Below are positions 1-5,506 of a stretch of 10,786 bases of DNA, in pieces (within the stretch, counting starts at the first letter, position 1; each line of letters starts with the position of its first letter). Both the position numbers and the translations under genes were made by a program. The stretch is from positions 1 to 10,786 of the forward strand of contig CAKZUU010000229.1 of the NCBI GenBank assembly GCA_937922175.1. Direction: 5' to 3'. Below the pieces are notes generated by a model that searched no databases, was not told the origin of the DNA, and saw only the letters and a program-made list of their open reading frames with translations. The DNA comes from an uncultured Gemmataceae bacterium (GTDB lineage: Bacteria > Planctomycetota > Planctomycetia > Gemmatales > Gemmataceae).

Positions 1-115
1 CGACGCGGCGATGTCGGTCTTCGGGCACGTCTTTCAGGGCCGTTATGAAAAACGGCACGTTGCCCATGGGATCCATGACCAGAAAGAGCAGGATCGCCGC
101 CGAGACCAACGTCAT
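1..115 (-). CDS. MarC/YhgN-family membrane protein, N-terminal fragment (cut by window edge)
   Basis: The 5' end of a gene that continues past position 1; 38 codons are visible. The product starts MTLVSAAILLFLV and continues MDPMGNVPFFITALKDV. A hydrophobic first helix running into M-D-P-x-G-N-x-P-x-F is the N-terminal signature of the MarC/YhgN (UPF0056) family, integral inner-membrane proteins of about 200 residues with six predicted helices and no settled substrate. The start is the ATG at 115-113. Its A is also the last base of the TGA stop of the HisA-like gene (TGATG), and a GGTGAG ribosome-site-like stretch lies six bases upstream of the ATG. Upstream in the same frame I find only a CTG and then a stop, so this start is well fixed. 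The overlap suggests translational coupling. Family assignment is fairly secure despite the short length; function is not inferable. Confidence 0.82.
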   Translation of the reverse strand, partial: MTLVSAAILLFLVMDPMGNVPFFITALKDVPEDRHRRV

Positions 116-873
116 CAGGTTCTCACCCGATTGGTGGCAACATCAGAGAATCGGCCTTGGTGCAAGGCCGTGGCGACGAGAACGGCATCGGCCCCGCAGT
201 CGGCGAGCGGGGGCAGATCTTCGGGGCCACGCACTCCTCCCCCGATCACCAATTGCAAAGTCGGGGAAACGGCGCGAAGTCGGCGACACAACCCCGTCAT
301 CCCCGGGCCCTTTGACGTTCCCACCCGAGCCAAGTCTAGAAGGATCAAACGCTGCACCCCCATCTGGCCAACGAGCTCACACGCCAACTGGTCGGCCGTT
401 CGACGGCGAAATCGCTTGTCGCGCACCACGGGCTGACCGTCACGCATGTCAAATGACACGGCGACCCGACCATGAAAATCGACCTCCATGAGGCCGATCT
501 CCTCGATGACTTCCAACGTCTCCAATCCCGCGATCACCACGTCCGCCCCCACATCGAAAAGCGCCTTCGCTTCATCCGCCCAGTGCAGTCCGGCGTCGAC
601 CCAGACTCGGTAGCCTCGCTCCGCCAATCGGCCGATCAAAACCAACTGCCTTGATCCTCCGGCGATGGCATCGAGATCTGCCAGGTAGATCTCCGTTGTC
701 CCAACACACTGTCGCATGGCATCGGCGACGGTCAACGGCTCGGTCGAGGCAACGAGACGACTGACAATCGGCCGATACTCGTCTCGACGGCCGGCGACAG
801 CGTGGACCACTTGGCCACGGCACACATCCAGCACCGGAATGATCCGTGGGTCTACCGCTCCTGCCGAACGCAC
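115..873 (-). CDS. HisA-related TIM-barrel protein (COG1411 type)
   Basis: A (beta/alpha)8 barrel related to HisA, the ProFAR isomerase of histidine synthesis. In numbering from this GTG start (252 residues), the first strand is RIIPVLDV with Asp16. SFDMRDG carries Asp142, DLARVGT matches the HisA 'TDIxRDGT' loop, IGGGVRGPED is the phosphate-binding loop, and GADAVLVATALHQGRF matches the HisA C-terminus. Asp16 and Asp142 fall where HisA has its catalytic acid/base pair. The stretch GRRDEYRPI after strand 1 is typical of the uncharacterised HisA-like group found in methanogens, methylotrophs and planctomycetes, so the substrate is unlikely to be simply ProFAR. Start choice: the frame stays open to an ATG at 975, but those 34 extra codons precede the family's usual N-terminus, and by hand count only about half their third positions are G/C. 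The GTG at 873 is preceded by GTGAGAAC plus three bases, exactly as the downstream MarC ATG is. Stop/start overlap with marC suggests an operon. Confidence 0.85.
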   Translation of the reverse strand: MRSAGAVDPRIIPVLDVCRGQVVHAVAGRRDEYRPIVSRLVASTEPLTVADAMRQCVGTTEIYLADLDAIAGGSRQLVLIGRLAERGYRVWVDAGLHWADEAKALFDVGADVVIAGLETLEVIEEIGLMEVDFHGRVAVSFDMRDGQPVVRDKRFRRRTADQLACELVGQMGVQRLILLDLARVGTSKGPGMTGLCRRLRAVSPTLQLVIGGGVRGPEDLPPLADCGADAVLVATALHQGRFSDVATNRVRT

Positions 874-1209
874 GACGTTCTCACTCTCACTCAACCCATG
901 ACTCCAAGGACGGAACCCAAGTAAGCTATGAAGACGCGAAAACATCCGCCATGACCGCAATGGACAGTTTCTCATCCTCCTGATCGCGGACTGAGGTCCC
1001 GTCCGACCGATGTTGATCCTTCACGCTCGCCCTCGAAACCAGTTCAATGGCTGCCTACGTCCTCTCTGAAAGGAAGCGAATCGCCCCTTCGACCGATCAT
1101 CCCGGGGGCCATACTTTCCGATTCGGATTGGAATAAACCGCATTTTCCGGCGTCGTAATGGGCGTGGTCGAAACATCCAATTTTCCATCTCCCCGGATCG
1201 GAGTCAAAG
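874..1209. other. Divergent intergenic region
   Basis: This 336-base stretch separates the leftward HisA-like gene from the rightward DUF4349 gene, so promoters for both should lie here. I could not find a convincing -35/-10 pair on either strand. The only firm signal is GGAG at 1200-1203, six bases before the DUF4349 ATG. If the HisA-like gene really starts at the ATG at 975, bases 874-975 become coding. An AGGAGG (minus strand) directly abuts that ATG with no spacer, too close to serve it well. No RNA gene, repeat or strong hairpin was seen. Confidence 0.6.
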
Positions 1210-2136
1210 ATGCGATGCTTTCTGGTGCTGGCCCTCTTGGGGTGCTGCCTGGGCTGTGGTCAGCCTAAGAACGCCTCAAGAGGCCCCTTATCCGATTTCG
1301 ACGGTGTCGCGGTTGCTCCTCCCGGGGTGGGTCAGAGAGCGGCAGGAAACGACGCCCCCGCCGACAAGGGCAAGGAGGCCGGCCCCGACGCCAAACGGGC
1401 GATTGTCTCCCGCAAGATCATTTACACCGGGCAGGTCGAGATCATCGTGAAGAACATCGATGAGGCGGGGCAGCGTGTCAAGGAAATCACGGCCGAATTA
1501 GAGGGATATGTCGCCGGTTTTTACATCGATTCGACCTTCGGGGATCGCCGGACTGCCGTTTTCACTTTGCGGCTGCCGACCGCCCAGTTCCAGAAGGCAT
1601 TGAATTCCCTGAATGAGTTGGGACATGTTCTCGTCTCGCGTACCGATTCTCAGGATGTGACGGACGAGTATTACGACTTGGAAGCCCGCATCCAAACCAA
1701 ACAGGACGAAGAGAAAGCGCTGCGCGAGTTGCTGGGCAAATCGACGGACAAGCTCGAAAACCTGTTAATGATCCGTAAGGAATTGGCCCGAGTCCGAGAG
1801 GACATCGAGTCGGCTCAGGGGCGGCTCAACAAGTTGGCCAAACTCTCCGAACTGACGACCATCACGGTCAAGCTGTCCGAGCGTAAAGAGTACATTCCGC
1901 CGACGGCACCGACCTTTGGCAATCGGATCCGCACGACGTTTAGCAACTCCACGGAGAGTCTGGTCACCTTCTTGAAAAACCTGACACTTTTCGTCATCGC
2001 CTTGGTGCCGTGGTCGCCCTTTCTTCTCGTTGGTTTGGGCGTGCTGTATTGGATCATTCGTCGGCTGCGTCGATTGTTGTGGCCGGTGGAGAGTATTTCC
2101 GACGTGATTCCCGCGACTCCATCTCGCCGCGAGTGA
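1210..2136 (+). CDS. DUF4349 domain lipoprotein with C-terminal membrane segment
   Basis: A 308-residue envelope protein. Residues 1-16 form a short lipoprotein signal ending L-G-Cys16 (Cys12 after L-L-G is an alternative). A low-complexity linker rich in Gly, Ala, Pro and charged residues runs to about 64. Residues 67-225 fit DUF4349: RKIIYTGQVEIIVKNIDEA, then EGYVAGFYID, then LRLPTAQFQKALNSLNELG, SQDVTDEYYDLEARIQTK, a charged heptad-like stretch (about 158-212) likely to form a coiled-coil hairpin, and LTTITVKLSE. Residues 258-283 are a hydrophobic membrane span followed by RRLRRLL, so the tail should face the cytoplasm. The start is supported by GGAG six bases upstream and by the signal sequence. 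Length and domain order match the family, whose biochemical role is unknown. It converges on the PQQ propeller gene with 21 bases between stops and no clear terminator. Confidence 0.88.
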   Translation: MRCFLVLALLGCCLGCGQPKNASRGPLSDFDGVAVAPPGVGQRAAGNDAPADKGKEAGPDAKRAIVSRKIIYTGQVEIIVKNIDEAGQRVKEITAELEGYVAGFYIDSTFGDRRTAVFTLRLPTAQFQKALNSLNELGHVLVSRTDSQDVTDEYYDLEARIQTKQDEEKALRELLGKSTDKLENLLMIRKELARVREDIESAQGRLNKLAKLSELTTITVKLSERKEYIPPTAPTFGNRIRTTFSNSTESLVTFLKNLTLFVIALVPWSPFLLVGLGVLYWIIRRLRRLLWPVESISDVIPATPSRRE

Positions 2137-2157
2137 GGTCGCCACGTCGGAGCCAGG

Positions 2158-3258
2158 TCATTTACTTCCGAAGCAGTAGAGGGTGCCCTTCTGCGTTCCG
2201 ACGAGCAGGCGGCCATGTGCCACCGCCAAGGAACCCGTGAGGGGGCTGTCAAGTTTTACCCGCTGGAGCTCCGTCCCTTTTTCCAAGTCGATCACGTACA
2301 AATGACCATCCATCGAGCCGGCGTAGACTCGGGAACCGGCGACCACGGGAGAACCTTCGATACGTCCCCCGGTGACGAAATCCCAGCGCCGTTTTCCGGT
2401 CGCTCGATCTAAACAATACACCCGCTTGTCTCGACTGCCTGCGATGACATCGCGTTGGGTGACCGAGCAGGAAGCGTAGAACGGCTGGCCGCGACCGCTG
2501 TCGAACGCCCAGGCGACTTCAGCCTTCTCCAGGTCCAGCGCCACGACGGTGTTGCTCATCGTTGCCAAGTAGAGTTTTCCATCGCGAAGAGCGGGGGCAG
2601 CTCCGGTTTGCCCGCCGATCTCGATCGCCTTGACTTCTTTGCCCGTGTCCAAATCCACGACATGAACAGCACTGTCACAACCACTGACGAAGGTCTGATT
2701 CTTAAACACCGACGGGCTGCCCAAAACAGGTCCGCCGGGCACCTGGAACTGCCACAACTTCCGCCCTTGAGTGTCGAGACAATATAAACTCTCATCGCCG
2801 CACCCGAACAGAACGAGATCTCGGGCGAAGGCAGTCCCGCTGGTGACTTCCCCCTCGGCTTGGAATTTCCACACCTGCCTGCCACTCGCCGCTTCAACAC
2901 AGAAGAAATTGCCATCGACATCGCCGAAGTAGACCCGCTCCTCGCGGACACCGGGCGAGGCTTTGAGGGGTGCCGGCGCTTTGAAGCGCCATTTTTCGGT
3001 CCCATCTTGGAGGTTGATCGCGTACAAGTGAGCGTCTTGCACGGCGACGAGGACCGTCTGACCGATCACTGCGGGAGCGCCGTCGATGGAATCTTCGCCC
3101 TGACCGGCTTTGAATTGCCACAGAACAACCAAAGGATGTGGAAGCTCAACGGGGGTCGTGCCGTCTTGTTCGGGATTGCCACGGAAGGTCGGCCAATCGG
3201 CGGCGACGACGGCGAAGCCGACAAAACTCAAGAGGAACGCCAACCGGAAGGCTTTCAT
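2158..3258 (-). CDS. Secreted PQQ-like (BamB-like) beta-propeller protein
   Basis: A 366-residue protein with an N-terminal signal peptide (KAFR, then a hydrophobic run, ending AVVAA at about 16-20), so it should act outside the cytoplasm. The mature part begins DWPTFRGNPEQDG, usual for planctomycete outer-membrane-biogenesis-like PQQ propellers. It then carries seven or eight blades of about 40 residues with the pattern 'G-x-LYxxD-xx-TG-xxx-W-x-F'. Tryptophans at 47, 90, 130, 169, 250 and 292 mark blade ends; two blades have lost this Trp. Enzymatic PQQ dehydrogenases are longer and have metal/PQQ ligands that I do not see here, so a scaffold or binding role is more likely. The frame is open upstream to 3453, but the ATG at 3258 is chosen because it begins the signal peptide and has GGAG seven bases before it. 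A promoter-like pair lies at 3297-3326. Confidence 0.88.
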   Translation of the reverse strand: MKAFRLAFLLSFVGFAVVAADWPTFRGNPEQDGTTPVELPHPLVVLWQFKAGQGEDSIDGAPAVIGQTVLVAVQDAHLYAINLQDGTEKWRFKAPAPLKASPGVREERVYFGDVDGNFFCVEAASGRQVWKFQAEGEVTSGTAFARDLVLFGCGDESLYCLDTQGRKLWQFQVPGGPVLGSPSVFKNQTFVSGCDSAVHVVDLDTGKEVKAIEIGGQTGAAPALRDGKLYLATMSNTVVALDLEKAEVAWAFDSGRGQPFYASCSVTQRDVIAGSRDKRVYCLDRATGKRRWDFVTGGRIEGSPVVAGSRVYAGSMDGHLYVIDLEKGTELQRVKLDSPLTGSLAVAHGRLLVGTQKGTLYCFGSK

Positions 3259-3296
3259 CGTCGCGCTCCGAATGCGAGAAAATCGTCCCGATTCGG

Positions 3297-3326
3297 ATTG
3301 TACGTTGTGGGTCGACGCGGTGGAAA
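3297..3326 (-). promoter_or_regulatory. Putative sigma-70-type promoter of the PQQ propeller gene
   Basis: Read on the minus strand: TTTCCA (3326-3321), an 18-base spacer, then TACAAT (3302-3297). The -10 matches the consensus at five of six positions, the -35 at four of six. A start near 3290 would give a leader of about 30 bases ending in the GGAG ribosome site. Planctomycete promoters are poorly defined, so this is a pattern match only. Confidence 0.4.
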
Positions 3327-3367
3327 GGCGCCAGGCCCGTCGATCGCTTCCTGAAAGTTGCAGCAAC

Positions 3368-3430
3368 AAAAACCCGCGAGAGAAACCCTGCCGCTCCACG
3401 ACTCGTGGCAGCGAGGGAATTTCCCGCGGG
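3368..3430 (-). terminator. Extended hairpin plus U-run: likely terminator of the CBS gene
   Basis: An unusually long nested inverted repeat. Paired arms on the plus strand are CCCGCG (3373-3378) with CGCGGG (3425-3430), GAAA (3382-3385) with TTTC (3420-3423), CCCT (3386-3389) with AGGG (3414-3417), CGCT (3392-3395) with AGCG (3410-3413), and CCACGA (3396-3401) with TCGTGG (3403-3408). The bulges between arms are one to three bases. On the minus strand the stem is followed at once by five U (3372-3368). It begins about 30 bases after the CBS stop, which suits intrinsic termination. It is longer than a standard terminator and could also be a mobile palindromic element or an RNA processing site. 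Confidence 0.65.
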
Positions 3431-3461
3431 TCCAGCACGACACGAGGGGACAACGCGGACC

Positions 3462-3971
3462 TCAGCCGCCGTCAATCGAGTCAGCGATGCCCTTGGAGGG
3501 ACAAGGGGGAAGGTTCAGGACGTCCTCAGGGTAGAGTTGCACGAGGAAATCGACGATGTCGCGGACCGACAGGACGGCGACCGGTTCGCCACTGCGATTG
3601 ACCACCGGCAGATGGCGATAGCCACCGACACTCATCATGTTCAAGGCGTAAGCGATGGTGCCGTCCAGCTCCAACACTTCGGGATCGGGCGTCATGACCG
3701 CCTCGATGGGAGTCAGGGCGGCATCATGCTTGAACACGACTTTGGTCAACACATCGCGCTCGGTGAAGATCCCCACCAGCCGATTGTTGCGTGTGACCAA
3801 CACGCAGCCGATGTGGTGATCATTCATGGCTTCCACGGCATCGGCGACGGTGGCGTCGGCGTCGACGGTGATCGGATCGCACAATCGTAATTCCCCGATC
3901 GGCGTGTCCAGGATTTCGGCACGCACATTCACTGGGTCGTCGTAAGAATCGTGAAATTCACTTCGGGCCAT
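3462..3971 (-). CDS. Soluble protein with two CBS domains
   Basis: A 169-residue protein made of a CBS pair (Bateman module), which usually binds adenine nucleotides and acts as an energy or ligand sensor. CBS1 covers about 24-80 (PIGELRLCDPITVDADATV, then GCVLVTRNNRLVGIFTERDV). CBS2 covers about 88-146 (PIEAVMTPDPEVLELDGTIA, then YRHLPVVNRSGEPVAVLSVR). The T/S-x-x-D ribose-contact motifs are Thr70-Glu-Arg-Asp73 and Ser135-Val-Arg-Asp138. The tail LYPEDVLNLPP is typical of stand-alone CBS proteins. There is no enzyme domain, signal peptide or membrane segment, so it is probably cytoplasmic and may act through a partner not identifiable here. The frame is open to 4073, but the ATG at 3971 has GGAG seven bases upstream and the extra 34 residues look unlike the family. 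The 137-base gap to ribonuclease D contains a promoter-like pair and a palindrome. Confidence 0.88.
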   Translation of the reverse strand: MARSEFHDSYDDPVNVRAEILDTPIGELRLCDPITVDADATVADAVEAMNDHHIGCVLVTRNNRLVGIFTERDVLTKVVFKHDAALTPIEAVMTPDPEVLELDGTIAYALNMMSVGGYRHLPVVNRSGEPVAVLSVRDIVDFLVQLYPEDVLNLPPCPSKGIADSIDGG

Positions 3972-4050
3972 GACCGATCTCCGAGGCAAGCACCAGGACG
4001 AACGAAAGATCCACGAACAGAGCGGCCGATCGAGATCCGTCATCCAACGG

Positions 4051-4064
4051 GCATTCACGAATGC
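4051..4064. promoter_or_regulatory. 14-bp palindrome, possible operator of the CBS gene
   Basis: GCATTC-AC-GAATGC is a perfect six-base inverted repeat around a two-base centre. It lies just downstream of the predicted -10 at 4072-4077, where the transcription start of the CBS gene would fall, a usual position for a repressor site. No U-run follows on either strand, so it is not an intrinsic terminator of ribonuclease D. The regulator is unknown. Confidence 0.35.
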
Positions 4065-4071
4065 GAGTTGC

Positions 4072-4100
4072 ACGATACCACAAAGTCAAACGATACTCAA
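4072..4100 (-). promoter_or_regulatory. Putative sigma-70-type promoter of the CBS gene
   Basis: On the minus strand: TTGAGT (4100-4095), a 17-base spacer, then TATCGT (4077-4072). Each hexamer matches four of six consensus positions and the spacing is ideal. A start near 4065 would give a leader of about 95 bases. It lies just after the ribonuclease D stop, and no terminator was seen there, so read-through from ribonuclease D is also possible. Confidence 0.4.
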
Positions 4101-4108
4101 GCGATTTT

Positions 4109-5371
4109 TTAAGATTCCATCCCTTTTTCGTCCGCTTGTAGCGGTGATGACGCCTCGGAGAACTGAAAGGGCCTGCCGCTTCCCAATTCGGCAACGCGGA
4201 CCAGTCGGCGTCCTTCGAGAAGATGGCATAACTCCGGTAAAACCACGCGCGACCGCCAACCCCGAGCCAAGGAGGCCGTTTCAGGCAGCGATTGGTTGCG
4301 CGATAAGGAGCGGACCAGCAGTTTCAGATCGTTGACGGTGGCCACGAGTGCCGGCGACAACTGCCACTCCACGCACAACTGCTGCAAAACAATTCCCAAG
4401 AACGTGGCCAACAGACCGATGTGCGGCGGGTCGTCGTCGCGAGTCGGCAACTCCGGGAGCGCCTCGACGGGCAACTTCCGAACTCGATTCAGCACCTCCA
4501 CAATATCGGATAAATCCGCCCGAGTCACTCCCCGAACGACCGCCAAATCACGCTCGCTTCGCGGATCCCGCCGGGCAATTTCCACGAGCAGATCATCCCG
4601 CACGATGGCGCGAACCGGTCGGTTTTTCTCGTAAGCTTTCTCCTCTCGCCAATGGAACAACTCGCGCACGATTCCCAGCTCTCGGCGATTGAGGTTTCCC
4701 AACCCTTTGAGTTTCCGCCAGCGTTCGACACCCGGTTCATCGCCCAGGCTACGGGTCAACAAGGCCTCGAATTCCTCTTCCGCCCAGCCGATTCGTCCCA
4801 ATTGCCCCAGGCGATCGACCAAGACGCGCCAGGCAGGCAGCAAAAACCGGACATCGTCGAAAGCGTACTCGATCTGCCGCGGCGTTAATGGGCGCTTCTT
4901 CCAGTCTGTCAGAGCTTCCCCTTTGCTTAGTTTCTCGCCCAGTAACTTCGCGATGAGCGGACCATGACCGATCGGATAGCCCAGACCGACCAAGCCCGCT
5001 GCAATCTGCAAATCGAAAATCCCAACCGGCAACCGACCGCAGAACCGCTGGCAAATCCGAATTTCTTCCCGAGCCGCATGACACACGATCGTTCGCTCGC
5101 TGTCGGTAAGGATCGGCCAAAGGTCATTCAGCGACCCGACGCTGAATGGATCGATTAAATACAGTCGGTCCCAGGTCGCGATTTGAACGAGACAGAGTTG
5201 CGGTACGAAGGTCTGCTCGCCGATGAATTCCGTGTCCAGACCAATCACCGTCGCCTTTGACAGGTCATGACAACACGCGGCCAGTTCCTCCGGCTGCGTC
5301 ACCATCACTCGCTGCGGGGCTCTGCCGAATTCCTCGGACGAGCAAGACACGACATGACGATCTTTGGTCAT
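4109..5371 (-). CDS. rnd: Ribonuclease D (DEDDy 3'-5' exoribonuclease with HRDC domain)
   Basis: A 420-residue protein co-linear with E. coli ribonuclease D, which trims the 3' ends of tRNA and other stable RNA precursors in the cytoplasm. Exo I is GLDTEF with Asp46 and Glu48. Exo II is CHAAREEIRIC. Exo III is EYAFDDVRFLLP with Tyr169 and Asp173 (the 'y' of DEDDy). An HRDC domain follows at about 212-295 (RWRKLKGLGNLNRRELGIV through ARRDPRSERDLAVVRG), then a degenerate helical C-terminal domain with LARGWRSRVV. At Exo II, E. coli has Asp85 in HAGSEDLEVF, and the aligned residue here is Glu103, a conservative change at a metal ligand. The start is uncertain: the ATG at 5371 gives 22 residues more than E. 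coli, while ATG at 5305 (or the adjacent GTG) aligns with the family N-terminus. Neither has a clear ribosome site. It is slightly longer than E. coli Rnd (about 375). Confidence 0.9.
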   Translation of the reverse strand: MTKDRHVVSCSSEEFGRAPQRVMVTQPEELAACCHDLSKATVIGLDTEFIGEQTFVPQLCLVQIATWDRLYLIDPFSVGSLNDLWPILTDSERTIVCHAAREEIRICQRFCGRLPVGIFDLQIAAGLVGLGYPIGHGPLIAKLLGEKLSKGEALTDWKKRPLTPRQIEYAFDDVRFLLPAWRVLVDRLGQLGRIGWAEEEFEALLTRSLGDEPGVERWRKLKGLGNLNRRELGIVRELFHWREEKAYEKNRPVRAIVRDDLLVEIARRDPRSERDLAVVRGVTRADLSDIVEVLNRVRKLPVEALPELPTRDDDPPHIGLLATFLGIVLQQLCVEWQLSPALVATVNDLKLLVRSLSRNQSLPETASLARGWRSRVVLPELCHLLEGRRLVRVAELGSGRPFQFSEASSPLQADEKGMES

Positions 5372-5506
5372 CGACTGCCTGAGCCGTCATCAGTTCCCGA
5401 AGTCGCGTCCCTCGATCGATTCGACCAGCGTCCAGGTCACTCCCGCCGTGGTCGGCCAGGAACGAAACATTTCTGCCTTCGTCGCAGCCGGCACTGCGGT
5501 GATGAA

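Noticed and set aside
11..491. Two overlapping plus-strand frames opposite the MarC and HisA-like genes.
   Set aside because: They are antisense shadows: both sense genes show family motifs, and these products are low-complexity Arg/Pro-rich.
1118..1130. Exact 13-base repeat CCGATTCGGATTG at 1118-1130 and 3288-3300, both in intergenic regions.
   Set aside because: A 13-base match somewhere in about 10.8 kb is expected roughly once or twice by chance on two strands, and its orientation relative to the flanking genes differs.
2137..2157. A bidirectional terminator between the convergent DUF4349 and PQQ genes.
   Set aside because: Only a four-base CTCG/CGAG pairing is visible near the DUF4349 stop and there is no U-run on either strand.
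5483..5498. Small hairpin CGCAG-CCGGCA-CTGCG just after the stop of solenoid paralogue 1, as a terminator.
   Set aside because: The stem is only five pairs and no U-run follows on the minus strand, so it does not qualify as an intrinsic terminator.
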